Positions 22,943 through 30,709 of a stretch of 37,050 bases of DNA are shown here, one piece after another. The DNA comes from Actinomycetes bacterium (lineage in GTDB: Bacteria > Actinomycetota > Actinomycetes > Streptosporangiales > Streptosporangiaceae), in the NCBI GenBank assembly GCA_021792855.1, contig JAJYTW010000017.1, positions 1-37,050 of the forward strand, in the 5' to 3' direction. Position numbers and translations under genes: made by a program. Within the stretch, counting starts at the first letter, position 1, and the number at the start of each line of letters is the position of its first letter. The notes under the pieces are model-generated. The model saw nothing but the letters and a program-made list of their open reading frames with translations, did no database searches and was not told the origin of the DNA.

Positions 22943-24526
22943 GTGACGCGTGCCGCCGATACCTTGCCGCGAGCCGGCGCGGGCGAGCCGGATGCCTCCA
23001 GGCGCTGGGTCGCGCTCGCGGTCCTGTGCCTGTCACTGCTGATCGTTACGCTCGACAACACGGTCCTGAACGTTGTTCTCCCGGTCCTGGTCCGCGACCT
23101 GCAGGCGACCTCGACCGAGTTGCAGTGGGTCGTCGACGCCTACGTGATCGTCTTCGCCGGACTGCTGCTCGCGGCCGGCAGCGTGGCGGACCGGGTGGGC
23201 CGCAAGCGCACGTTCCTGGCCGGGCTGGTGATCTTCGCGGCCGGCTCGACCTGGGCCGCGTTCTCCGGGTCGGTCGGGATGCTGATCGCCGCCCGGGCGA
23301 GCATGGGCATCGGCGGCGCGATGATCATGCCGTCGACGCTGTCCATCATCACCGCGATGTTCCGCGACCCCGGCGAGCGCCAGCGGGCGATCGGGCTGTG
23401 GGCCGGGACCAGCGGCGTGGGCGTCGCTCTCGGGCCGATCATCGGCGGCCTGCTGCTCGCGCACTTCTGGTGGGGCTCGGTCTTCCTGATCAACGTGCCG
23501 ATCGTGGTGATCGCGCTCGCCCTGTCGATCCCGCTCGTCCCTAACTCGCGCAAGCTCAACGCCCCGGCGCCGGACCTGGCCGGGACCGTGCTCTCGATCG
23601 CCGGGCTTGGCCTGGTGCTGTGGGCGATCATCGAGGCGCCGGTACGGGGCTGGTCCTCCGCGCGCGTGATCGGCGCCGGGTCAGCCGGAGTTGTCGTGCT
23701 GGTCGCGTTCATCGCGTGGGAGCGGGCTAGCTCGCACCCGATGCTGAATCTGAACTTCTTCCGGGACCGGGCCTTCTCGGCCGCGGTTCCATCGGTCGCC
23801 ATGGTCACCTTCGGCCTATTCGGCGCGCTCTTCGTGCTGACCCAGTACCTACAGTTCTCGCTCGGGTTCACGCCGCTGGAGACCGGGATCCGGGTGCTGC
23901 CCGCGGCCGGTGCCGTCGCGGTGTTCGCGCCGGTCTCCGCGCTGCTGGTGCGTGCGATCGGCACGAAGCTCACGGTCGCCGCCGGCCTGGCGTTCATCGC
24001 CGGCGGCCTGTGGCAGATCTCCGGGGCCACCGTGGCGACGACCTACGCGGGTACCGTCGCGGGCATGATCATGCTCGGCGTCGGCGCCGGGCTGGCGATC
24101 CCGTCCGCGACCGCCTCGGTGATGGGCTCGGTGCCGCTCAGCGACAGCGGCATCGGGTCCGCCACGAACGGCGCGTTCATGCAGGTGGGCGGTGCGCTGG
24201 GGGTAGCCGTTGTCGGCAGCCTGCTGAACACCAGGTACCAGGACGACATGCGGGCGGCGCTGGCGCCGCACCACGTCCCGCACGAGGCGATGACCGCGAT
24301 CCTCGGCTCGCTGGGCGGCGCGCTCGAGGTAGCACAGCGCGCCGGGGGAGCGGCGGGGGCAATGCTGGCGCAGTTCGCGCGGACCGCGTTCATCAGCGGG
24401 ATGGATCTCGGCCTGCGCGCCGGAGTGGCCGCCGGGATCGTTGGCGCCGTCATCGCACTGGCCGCGCTGCCGTCCTGGCCGCACGGGCGGCATGAGCCGC
24501 CTGACGGGGAGGAGAACCCGAGGTAG
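22943..24526 (+). CDS. MFS drug exporter, DHA2 (EmrB/QacA) family
   Basis: This 527-aa proton-coupled exporter has 14 predicted membrane helices. The motif LDNTVLNVVLP (37-47) is the DHA2 signature in helix 1. GSVADRVGRKR (79-89) is the MFS loop 2-3 motif A. GTSGVGVALGPIIGGLL is the helix 5 motif C typical of antiporters. The substrate cannot be predicted. The GTG start has GGGGG 3 nt upstream. It is divergent from the TIGR03083 gene and ends 1 nt before the stop of the convergent FmdB-like gene. No regulator gene is adjacent. Confidence 0.92.
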   Translation: MTRAADTLPRAGAGEPDASRRWVALAVLCLSLLIVTLDNTVLNVVLPVLVRDLQATSTELQWVVDAYVIVFAGLLLAAGSVADRVGRKRTFLAGLVIFAAGSTWAAFSGSVGMLIAARASMGIGGAMIMPSTLSIITAMFRDPGERQRAIGLWAGTSGVGVALGPIIGGLLLAHFWWGSVFLINVPIVVIALALSIPLVPNSRKLNAPAPDLAGTVLSIAGLGLVLWAIIEAPVRGWSSARVIGAGSAGVVVLVAFIAWERASSHPMLNLNFFRDRAFSAAVPSVAMVTFGLFGALFVLTQYLQFSLGFTPLETGIRVLPAAGAVAVFAPVSALLVRAIGTKLTVAAGLAFIAGGLWQISGATVATTYAGTVAGMIMLGVGAGLAIPSATASVMGSVPLSDSGIGSATNGAFMQVGGALGVAVVGSLLNTRYQDDMRAALAPHHVPHEAMTAILGSLGGALEVAQRAGGAAGAMLAQFARTAFISGMDLGLRAGVAAGIVGAVIALAALPSWPHGRHEPPDGEENPR

Positions 24527-24527
24527 G

Positions 24528-24767
24528 TCAGCCGCCGCAGCCGCAGGAGCCGCCGCAACCACCGCAGCCGCCGCCCGCGCCGGAGGCGCTGCTCGCGCCG
24601 GAGGACTCCTGCTGGCCGGCCCGGCCTCCGACGGCGACCGACGACATCAGCCGCACGGTGTCGTCGTGGCCCTGCGGGCACGTGCAGGGAGCGGAGGACT
24701 CGCTCATCGGGCGGGAGCGCTCAAAGGTGTCGCCGCAGGCGCGGCAACGGTACTCGTATCGGGGCAC
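24528..24767 (-). CDS. FmdB-type zinc ribbon protein
   Basis: This is a 79-aa protein with the FmdB/CxxC zinc-ribbon N-terminus: PRYEYRCRACGDTFERSRPMSE, a CxxC knuckle, and CTCPQGHDD with a second Cys pair. The tail is a Ser/Gly-rich stretch ending GGGCGGCGGSCGCGG, with extra cysteines. The family is often called regulatory, but no function is established. The GTG start has no ribosome site. A GTGACC-N17-TAAGAT promoter ends 6 nt upstream, so the mRNA is probably leaderless. It converges with the MFS gene with a 1-nt gap. Confidence 0.82.
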   Translation of the reverse strand: MPRYEYRCRACGDTFERSRPMSESSAPCTCPQGHDDTVRLMSSVAVGGRAGQQESSGASSASGAGGGCGGCGGSCGCGG

Positions 24768-24773
24768 GCGACC

Positions 24774-24802
24774 ATCTTAGGCCGCCGGTCCCGCCTGGTC
24801 AC
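24774..24802 (-). promoter_or_regulatory. Candidate leaderless promoter of the zinc ribbon gene
   Basis: On the minus strand -35 GTGACC (24802-24797), 17-nt spacer, -10 TAAGAT (24779-24774), then 6 nt to the GTG. Each hexamer matches consensus at 4 of 6 positions. Confidence 0.5.
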
Positions 24803-24892
24803 GGTGCGGGTGTGGCGCGGGTGTGCTGGCGTGGTGCGGGCGTGGTCCCCGGGGCCGATCTGGCGCGGTGAGGGCCCATCGCCCGGCGAATC

Positions 24893-24952
24893 CGTGGTGA
24901 GGATGGCACATAACAGTCACTGGAGGGTCCAATATGTGCCACCCACACCACG
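24893..24952. repeat. 60-nt dispersed palindrome, copy 2
   Basis: It has the same layout as copy 1: 19-nt arms (24893-24911, 24934-24952) and a 22-nt loop containing GTCACTGGAGGGT. The stem has two mismatches, so this is the most decayed copy. It lies between the FmdB-like and second MFS genes. A 20-bp direct repeat starting in its right arm (24946-24965) recurs at 24985-25004, with ACCACGCCGC units between. Confidence 0.88.
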
Positions 24953-25034
24953 CGGCGGCAGCGGCACCACGCCGCACCACGCCGCACCACGCGGCGGCAG
25001 CGGCCTCAGCGGCGGATCCGCGGGATCGGCCCCG

Positions 25035-26942
25035 CTAGCTGGACGCCGGACGCCGACTGCCCGCTGTGCTGGCGCCGTTCGCCATGCTCGCGCCGCTCGT
25101 GCCGGCGGCGACCGTGACCGCCGCGCCGTCGGCGGAAGCGTCCGGCGCCGCGGTGCCCTCGGGCGCGTCGTAGTAGAACTGCCCGCCGCGCAGCAGCGAG
25201 GCGAGAGCCCCGAGCAGCGACATCGCGATCGCGACGCTGAACGCGATGACCAGGCCGTGGTGGAACGCCCCGGCGATCAGATGCGGGAAGTACTCCTTGC
25301 TGGTCAGCGCGGCGGCGTCGGCATGCGGCAGGCGCGCGAGCACGCCGGAGGGCCGGAGCAGGCTGCCGATCGGGTTGTAGCCGAGGAACGACGCGAACAG
25401 CGTGCTGACCGGCGGCAGGCTGGCAATGTGCGCCGCCACCGGGGCGGGAACGCCGTGCGAGCGGAGGCCGGCGCTGAGCGCGGGCGGCAGGGCCGATGCC
25501 AGGCCGAGGATCATCAGCGAGAAGAAGATGCCGATGGACAGCGACATGCCCGAGTTCTGGAACGTCGATCGCATGCCGGAGGCGACGCCGCGGTATCTGG
25601 CCGGGACGCTGCTCATGATCGCCGAGGTGTTCGGCGAGGCGAACAGTCCCGACCCGACCCCGTTGAAGAACACGATCAGCGCGAACGCCCAGTACGGGAA
25701 GTCGACCGGCAGCAGCAGCAGTCCGCCGAACGCGCACGCGGCGACCAGCAGGCCGGCGGTGGCGAACGGCCGGGGACCGTACCGGTCCGACAGCATGCCC
25801 GAGACCGGCCCGGCGACCAGGAAACCGGCCGTCAGCGGCAGCAGGAAGATGCCGGCCCACAGCGGGGTGTCGGCGAAGCTGTAGCCGTGCAGCGGCAGCC
25901 AGATGCCCTGCAGCCAGATGATCAGCATGAACTGCAGGCCGCCCCGGGCGATCGAGCCGAGCAGGGCGGCCGCGTTGCCGGCCGCGAACGCCCGGATCTT
26001 GAACAGTCCCATCTGGAACATCGGCTCGGCGATGTTCATCTCGATCAGGGCGAACACGACCAGCAGGGCGGCGCCCACCGCGAGGCCAGTCAGCACCGTG
26101 GGGTTCGTCCAGCCAGTCGGGTGCCCGTTGTATGGCTGAATGCCGTAAGTGATGGCGACCAGCAGCAGGCCGGCGCCGAGTGCGAACGTGATGTTGCCCC
26201 ACCAGTCGATCCTGGCCCGCTTGGTGGCGGCGATCTCGCGCAGCTTGCGGTAGGACCAGACGGTCCCGAACAGGCCGATCGGAACGTTGACCCAGAAGAC
26301 CGCGCGCCAGTCCCAGGCGGCCAGGACCCCGCCGAGCAGCAGGCCGATGAACTGGCCGGAGATGCCGGCGATCTGGTTGATGCCGAGTGCCATGCCGCGC
26401 TGCCTGGCCGGGAACGCGTCGGTCAGGATCGCGGCCGCGTTGGCCATCAGCATCGCGCCGCCGAAGGCCTGGACGATCCGCCAGAGAATCAGCCAGAGTG
26501 CACCGCTGCCGCCGGTGAGTGGGTCGAGGGACAGCGCGATCGAGGCGAGCGTGAAGACGACGAAGCCGAGGTTGTAGATCCTGACCCGGCCGTACATGTC
26601 GCCGAGTCTGCCCAGGGTGACCACGAGCACCGCGGTGACTAGCAGGTACCCGATGATCATCCAGAGCAGATAACTGATGTTTCCCGGGGCGGTCGGGTCC
26701 AGGTGGATCCCGCGGAAGATGGCCGGCATCGAGATGATCACAATCGACGCGTCGATCGTGGCCATCGTGATGCTGAGCGTGGTGTTCGACAGCGCGATCC
26801 ACTTGTACCGGTCGCCCGCCTGCCCGCCGTTGGTTGCCGTGCTCGTTGCCACTGCCGTCCTCGTCACCCCGTCCGCCGCTGTCCGAGTACCCCGGGCGTG
26901 CGAGCCCGCGGGGTCGTCTGCCTGAGCCGCGCAGTCGTGCAC
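25035..26942 (-). CDS. MFS exporter with extended tails (DHA2-like)
   Basis: This is a 635-aa exporter with about 14 membrane helices. Helix 1 has TIDASIVIISMP (62-73), loop 2-3 has GRLGDMYGRVR (111-121), and GINQIAGISGQFIGLLLGGVL carries the motif C-like Gly pattern. The ~45-residue N-terminal and ~45-residue Ala/Ser/Gly-rich C-terminal tails are longer than usual. The GTG at 26942 stands 8 nt after a TATAGA -10, so it may be leaderless. An internal GTG near residue 31, with AGGA upstream, is an alternative. Two TTAG-N5-CTAA operator-like sites overlap the promoter, indicating tight repression. No regulator gene lies beside it. Substrate unknown. Confidence 0.9.
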   Translation of the reverse strand: MHDCAAQADDPAGSHARGTRTAADGVTRTAVATSTATNGGQAGDRYKWIALSNTTLSITMATIDASIVIISMPAIFRGIHLDPTAPGNISYLLWMIIGYLLVTAVLVVTLGRLGDMYGRVRIYNLGFVVFTLASIALSLDPLTGGSGALWLILWRIVQAFGGAMLMANAAAILTDAFPARQRGMALGINQIAGISGQFIGLLLGGVLAAWDWRAVFWVNVPIGLFGTVWSYRKLREIAATKRARIDWWGNITFALGAGLLLVAITYGIQPYNGHPTGWTNPTVLTGLAVGAALLVVFALIEMNIAEPMFQMGLFKIRAFAAGNAAALLGSIARGGLQFMLIIWLQGIWLPLHGYSFADTPLWAGIFLLPLTAGFLVAGPVSGMLSDRYGPRPFATAGLLVAACAFGGLLLLPVDFPYWAFALIVFFNGVGSGLFASPNTSAIMSSVPARYRGVASGMRSTFQNSGMSLSIGIFFSLMILGLASALPPALSAGLRSHGVPAPVAAHIASLPPVSTLFASFLGYNPIGSLLRPSGVLARLPHADAAALTSKEYFPHLIAGAFHHGLVIAFSVAIAMSLLGALASLLRGGQFYYDAPEGTAAPDASADGAAVTVAAGTSGASMANGASTAGSRRPASS

Positions 26943-26950
26943 GGACCCGC

Positions 26951-27007
26951 TCTATAAAACTTAGCAGGACTAAGTATTGCCATTGAAGATGTTAGCCGGA
27001 CTAAGTA
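26951..27007 (-). promoter_or_regulatory. Promoter with two tandem operator-like sites
   Basis: TTAGCAGGACTAAGTA (26961-26976) and TTAGCCGGACTAAGTA (26992-27007) differ by one base and are 31 bp apart, about three helical turns. Each holds the inverted half-sites TTAG-N5-CTAA. The first overlaps the spacer of a promoter whose -10 is TATAGA (26956-26951). This suits a TetR- or MarR-type dimer binding twice on one DNA face. Confidence 0.6.
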
Positions 27008-27020
27008 AGTGCCGTCGCGC

Positions 27021-27060
27021 GGGTGGCAGGGTGGCAGGGTGGCAGGGTGGCAGGGTGGCA
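27021..27060. repeat. Five 8-bp tandem repeats
   Basis: GGGTGGCA occurs five times without error just upstream of the MFS operator region. A second array follows directly at 27066. Confidence 0.93.
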
Positions 27061-27065
27061 GGGTC

Positions 27066-27132
27066 GCGGACGCCGGGTGGCGGACGCCGGGTGGCGGACG
27101 CCGGGTGGCGGACGCCGGGTGGCGGACGCAGG
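27066..27132. repeat. Four and a half 14-bp tandem repeats
   Basis: GCGGACGCCGGGTG repeats at 27066, 27080, 27094 and 27108, with a partial copy to 27132. It is intergenic between the Nudix stop and the MFS promoter. The two adjacent arrays share the GGGTGGC core, so one may derive from the other. Confidence 0.93.
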
Positions 27133-27191
27133 TTCGCGGGTGATCCTGGCAGCGACTCGACTGGAGGGCGGTGCAGCCAGGCGGGTTGCGG

Positions 27192-27815
27192 CTACGCCCG
27201 GGGTGCGCGGAGCGTGAGTCCGGCCGGGTGCGGGTCGGGATGGATCGCGGTCACCGTCGCGCAGTCTGGCCCGAACGTGATCTCGGCGGTCACCGGCCGG
27301 CCGCCGAGCACGACCGGCAGCCAGTACCGCGCGTCGTCCCACATCCCGTCGAACGGCAGGTCGTCGCCGCGGAACCAGCGCGGCGCGATCTCGCTGGACT
27401 CGACCGGATCGCCGATGAACTCGGTCGTGACGTAGACCTCGGCCGTCTGGTCCCAGGACGGCCTGGCCGGGAAGACGAAGGACAGCGAGGCCCGATGGGT
27501 AAGCGCCGCCGGGCGCAGGATCAGCCCGGACTCCTCGGCCACCTCACGCACCGCGGCGTCAACGGGTTGCTCCCCGTCCTCGACGTGCCCGCCGATACCT
27601 ACCCAGCGCCCGGCGCCGAACCCCGTCTTCTTGTAGCCGAGCAGCACTTCCAGACCGGCGAGCCCCGCGGTGCCGCCCGGACCAGCGGTGCCGCCCGGAC
27701 CAGCGGGCGGGGCAGCGGCGCCGAGCGCGGCGCCGGGCATCGTGGTCAGGCCCACCGGGGCGGCGAAGCCGCCGGCCGGGCGGGTAATCAGGCACAGGCA
27801 GGTCCGGACCGTCAC
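27192..27815 (-). CDS. Nudix hydrolase, MTH1-like
   Basis: This is a 207-aa pyrophosphohydrolase. The Nudix box is complete at 76-98: G-x5-E-x7-REVAEESGL. Around it, GFGAGRWVGIGGHVEDGE and later WFRGDDLPFDGMWDDARYWLP closely follow the mammalian MTH1 pattern, including the Trp-Asp pair that recognises oxidised purines. Hydrolysis of 8-oxo-dGTP or related nucleotides is likely but not certain. A low-complexity insert (about 26-54, Pro/Gly/Ala with GPGGTA twice) separates strand 1 from strand 2 and is absent from MTH1. The GTG start is 22 bp after the iminopeptidase-like gene, so the two may be co-transcribed. Confidence 0.88.
   Translation of the reverse strand: MTVRTCLCLITRPAGGFAAPVGLTTMPGAALGAAAPPAGPGGTAGPGGTAGLAGLEVLLGYKKTGFGAGRWVGIGGHVEDGEQPVDAAVREVAEESGLILRPAALTHRASLSFVFPARPSWDQTAEVYVTTEFIGDPVESSEIAPRWFRGDDLPFDGMWDDARYWLPVVLGGRPVTAEITFGPDCATVTAIHPDPHPAGLTLRAPRA
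27667..27702. repeat. Perfect 18-bp tandem duplication in the Nudix gene
   Basis: GCGGTGCCGCCCGGACCA occurs twice. It duplicates six residues (GPGGTA) in the low-complexity insert of the Nudix protein, in frame. Confidence 0.92.
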
Positions 27816-27837
27816 CGGACCAGGGTACGTGCGGCCG

Positions 27838-29160
27838 TTACCAGGTGCCCCGCACCCGGCCGATCAGGGCGTCGAGCACCGCGCCGCCGCTGACCCGCAG
27901 GCCGTCGTGCTCGTACTCGCTGGTGACCCAGCGCCGCAGGCCGCCGATCCCGGCGGCGGTGGCGACCGAGAACTGCTGTGGCACGTACATGTCGTCGTAA
28001 TAGATCGCGGCCGCGGCCGGAACCTCGTTCGCGGCCAGCCTGGCCGGGTCGTAGAGGCCCGGCCAGTCCTCATATCCGGCCAGGATCTCGGCCGCGTCGG
28101 CCAGCGGCCGGAGCACCGGGTCCTCGGCGAGCATCCACGGGTAGATGCATTCCCCGGTGAACAGCACCGGCCCGTCGCCGTCGGCCGCCGCCTCGGCGCT
28201 GAAGGCGCCGAACTCGGCGAGCACCCGCTCGGCGGCCCACCGGGTGGCGGTCCGCTGGGCGTAGCAGGCCTCGTGCAGCACCGCGTACAGCGGTCCGGGC
28301 GCGAACGACAGCCGCGCCTGCACCTGGTAGCGGAACTGGTCGGACAGCTCGTCGCCGTCGAACGCCTCGGTGAGCAGGTAGTGCAGGTCGTCGCTGCCGG
28401 TGCTCATGCCGAGCGCGTGGCCGAGTGACTGGAACGCCCGGACCGTCAGCGGCTGCCCGGATGGCAGCGCGACCTCGTGGCTGGCCAGGTGCCTGGCGAT
28501 CGCCCGGGCCTGGTCAGCGTCGCCGGGATAGCGGTCGTAGTGCGCCAGGTTCTTCGCCTCGGTGATCGGATAGGTCGCCCGGTACACGTCGTCGGCGGTG
28601 GTCGAAAGCCCCGGCAGCCCGCCGGTGATGAGCACCTCGGCCAGCCCCTCCGGCGCGGCGGAGAGATAGCGGACCGCGCAGAAGCCGCCGAAGCTCTGCC
28701 CGAGCACGCTCCACGGCCGGCCGCCGGTCAGCCGCTTCCTGATCAGCTCGGCGTCGGCGACGATCGCGTCCGCACGGAAGTGCGTCAGGTACCGGGCCTG
28801 CCGCTCCGGGCCGCCCAGGCCGGCCAGGGTCAGCCGGTTCGCCGGGGCGGAACGGCCGGTGCCGCGCTGGTCGAGCAGCAGCACCCGGTAGTCGGCGAGC
28901 GCGCGGTCCAGCCAGGAGTCCCTGCCGTGCGGGCGCGGGCTGGCCATCCCCGGCCCGCCCTGTAGGAACAGCAGCCACGGCAGATCGCCGGCGGGCCGGT
29001 CCGCGTTCTCCGCCGCGACCACCTCGCGGGCGAACACCGAGATCTGCTCCCCGCCGGGATCGGCATGATCCAGCGGCACTTCGAAGCGGTGCTCGGTGAC
29101 GACCGTTCCGCGCTGGCGGTAACTACGCAGGTGACCATCCTGGTCGCGATTGTCTGACAT
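27838..29160 (-). CDS. Alpha/beta hydrolase, prolyl iminopeptidase-like (S33)
   Basis: This is a 440-aa serine hydrolase of peptidase family S33. The oxyanion region is LQGGPG (66-71, QGGPG replacing HGGPG). LLLDQRGTGRS (94-104) and the nucleophile elbow GQSFGG with Ser156 follow. The likely acid is Asp389/390 in YYDDMYVP and the His is His418 in SEYEHDG. A long helical cap (about 200-350) is typical of tricorn-interacting-factor-type proline iminopeptidases. It has no signal peptide, so it is cytoplasmic. Removal of N-terminal Pro from peptides is the family role. The gene is 44 bp from the divergent PaaI-like gene and upstream of the Nudix gene. Confidence 0.9.
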   Translation of the reverse strand: MSDNRDQDGHLRSYRQRGTVVTEHRFEVPLDHADPGGEQISVFAREVVAAENADRPAGDLPWLLFLQGGPGMASPRPHGRDSWLDRALADYRVLLLDQRGTGRSAPANRLTLAGLGGPERQARYLTHFRADAIVADAELIRKRLTGGRPWSVLGQSFGGFCAVRYLSAAPEGLAEVLITGGLPGLSTTADDVYRATYPITEAKNLAHYDRYPGDADQARAIARHLASHEVALPSGQPLTVRAFQSLGHALGMSTGSDDLHYLLTEAFDGDELSDQFRYQVQARLSFAPGPLYAVLHEACYAQRTATRWAAERVLAEFGAFSAEAAADGDGPVLFTGECIYPWMLAEDPVLRPLADAAEILAGYEDWPGLYDPARLAANEVPAAAAIYYDDMYVPQQFSVATAAGIGGLRRWVTSEYEHDGLRVSGGAVLDALIGRVRGTW

Positions 29161-29204
29161 GGCGTTAACGCTACCGACCCGGGTGACTGCGGCAAGATAG
29201 CCGC

Positions 29205-29708
29205 ATGGCGGCTGGCGGAGATCAGGGACCGGGTGCGGGCGGGACCGCCCTCGCCGAGCAGATGTTCGCGGCGGACCGGGCGTCGGCGGGCCTCGGGATG
29301 CGGCTCGAGCAGGTTGGTGACGGCACCGCGGTGGTCTCGATGACCGTGCTGCCGTCGATGGTCAACGGGCACCGGATCGCGCACGGCGGATACGTGTTCA
29401 TGCTCGCGGACAGTGCGTTCGCGTGCGCGTGCAACAGCCGGGGCGAGGTCACCGTGGCGGCGGGTGCGGACATCAGCTTCGTCGCCCAGGTCCGCGAGGG
29501 CGACGTGCTGGTCGCGACCGCCGCCGAGCGGGTCAGCTTCGGCCGCAACGGGATCTACGACGTGACCGTCCGGCGCGGTGACGAGATCGTCGCGGAGTTC
29601 CGCGGCCGGTCCCGCGCGGTGGGTCGGCGCGGCGTCCCGGACGGCGGCGGGCCGGGATCGGGCGGCGGGCCGGACGCTGGTGCCGGGCCGGGAGCCGCGC
29701 CCGGATGA
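29205..29708 (+). CDS. PaaI-type hotdog thioesterase
   Basis: This is a 167-aa acyl-CoA thioesterase. The hotdog signature NGHRIAHGGYVFMLADSA (54-71) with catalytic Asp69 and FVAQVREGDVLVATAAE are diagnostic of hydroxyphenylacetyl-CoA thioesterase PaaI/PaaD. The last ~25 residues are a Gly/Pro/Ala tail without a fold. No other phenylacetate genes are present, so this may be a general housekeeping thioesterase of the family. The ATG has no clear ribosome site, and a -10-like CAAGAT sits 6 nt upstream, so leaderless expression is possible. The stop is followed in the same frame by the SulP remnant. Confidence 0.88.
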   Translation: MAAGGDQGPGAGGTALAEQMFAADRASAGLGMRLEQVGDGTAVVSMTVLPSMVNGHRIAHGGYVFMLADSAFACACNSRGEVTVAAGADISFVAQVREGDVLVATAAERVSFGRNGIYDVTVRRGDEIVAEFRGRSRAVGRRGVPDGGGPGSGGGPDAGAGPGAAPG

Positions 29709-29762
29709 TGCCGGGCCCGCGCGGCGGGGAACACCGGTACCGGGGGTGCGGCCGATCAACAT

Positions 29763-29982
29763 CACGGGGACGGTCCGCTGGCCGGCCTGTACGCGTACCT
29801 GTTCGGGACGGCGAGCGGGGCGTTCCTCACCAGTTCGGTGTTCATGGCGGTGCAGGCGCTGATGCTCGCCGCCGGCCAGCCTCGCGGCCGGTGAGGTCAT
29901 CGCGCCGCAGCCGTACGGGAGCCTGTTCTTCGCCGCTGCGGCCAGTTTCAAGAAGCAGTTGCCCGCCGTCACCGACGACTCC
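29763..29982 (+). pseudogene. SulP sulfate transporter remnant with internal deletion
   Basis: Two fragments of one transporter family are fused. In one frame, from about 29763, the translation reads PLAGLYAYLFGTASGAFLTS and then SVFMAVQALML, like the N-terminal helix region of SulP anion transporters. It stops at a TGA near 29892. In the next frame, 29878-29982 reads EVIAPQPYGSLFFAAA and then SFKKQLPAVTDD, like the start of the C-terminal STAS domain. About 400 residues expected between them are missing, and the frames do not match. There is no start codon and the STAS domain is itself cut short. It lies beside an alkylsulfatase. Family recognition is from memory of SulP sequences. Confidence 0.62.
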
Positions 29983-30709
29983 GGCGCGGCCCGGTCCGGC
30001 GCCCTGGGCTGCTGCGCAGGCCGGAGTTGAGGATGTCGAAGCTGAACAGCAGGATCCAGGCCGGGAACAGCAACTCAACCCAGGGCGACAGGCCGACGCT
30101 GATCAGCAGGATCGCGGCGACCACGATCCCGGACCTGCTGATCCAGACCGAGGCGACCCTGGTCCGCAGGGTGATGGTCGAGGTGCTCATCGTGAACACC
30201 GCCGCCATTCGCATCGCGTAGGTCTGCAGCAGGTTCCCGGTGATCCCGCGGCCGAACGCGAGAATATCCGGTCCCGGGCTCGCGCCCGAGCGGAGCGCCG
30301 GATCGGCGACCAGGCCGCCGGCCACGCCGGCGGTGGCGAACAGCATCGCCACGAACAGCAGACCGCTGCCCAGGAAAACCGACCCGAAGAACTGGTCCTC
30401 GCTGTCCCCGATCCGGTCCCGCACCACCCCGATGAACCACAGGAACGCGATTCCGGCGAACGGCACCAGGTTGAGCGCGAGCACGAGGGTGTCCCGGCGC
30501 GACGAATACGTCAGCCAGGCGCCGACCGTGGCCGGCCTGGCCGGCGAGGACACCGTGATCAGCACCAGCGCGAGACCGAGCAGCAGCGCGAAGATGATGC
30601 CCGCGACCGCCGCCGCCCGCGGCGTCCTCAGCCGGGCCCGGGAGATCCGGCCCGGGCCGGGCGGCGGCTGCTCGCCGCCCGGCCGCCGGCCGGCCTCAGG
30701 GTTCGACAA
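29969..30709 (-). CDS. Uncharacterised membrane protein
   Basis: This is a 246-aa integral membrane protein with about five to six hydrophobic segments (roughly 33-54, 72-96, 108-132, 155-175, 195-225). A GVVRDRIGDSEDQFFGSVFLGSGLLF loop-helix motif recurs in actinobacterial proteins of unknown function; I cannot name a family. The frame begins at a TTG that overlaps the alkylsulfatase stop region by 14 bp, so coupled translation is likely, though a ribosome site is not obvious. The basic C-terminal end (SSPGRRTGPRRSRR) runs into the SulP remnant and may be an acquired tail. Confidence 0.65.
   Translation of the reverse strand: MSNPEAGRRPGGEQPPPGPGRISRARLRTPRAAAVAGIIFALLLGLALVLITVSSPARPATVGAWLTYSSRRDTLVLALNLVPFAGIAFLWFIGVVRDRIGDSEDQFFGSVFLGSGLLFVAMLFATAGVAGGLVADPALRSGASPGPDILAFGRGITGNLLQTYAMRMAAVFTMSTSTITLRTRVASVWISRSGIVVAAILLISVGLSPWVELLFPAWILLFSFDILNSGLRSSPGRRTGPRRSRR

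Noticed and set aside
24441-26642. 733-codon plus-strand frame opposite the second MFS gene
   Set aside because: It crosses the FmdB-like gene and the palindrome and is opposite a certain transporter; composition (Arg/Gln/Asp-rich) is typical of antisense frames in GC-rich DNA.
27021-27132. CRISPR-like array
   Set aside because: Units are directly tandem (8 and 14 bp) without spacers, and no cas gene is in the window.
29205-29708. Phenylacetate degradation cluster
   Set aside because: Only the PaaI-type thioesterase is present; none of paaA-K is nearby.
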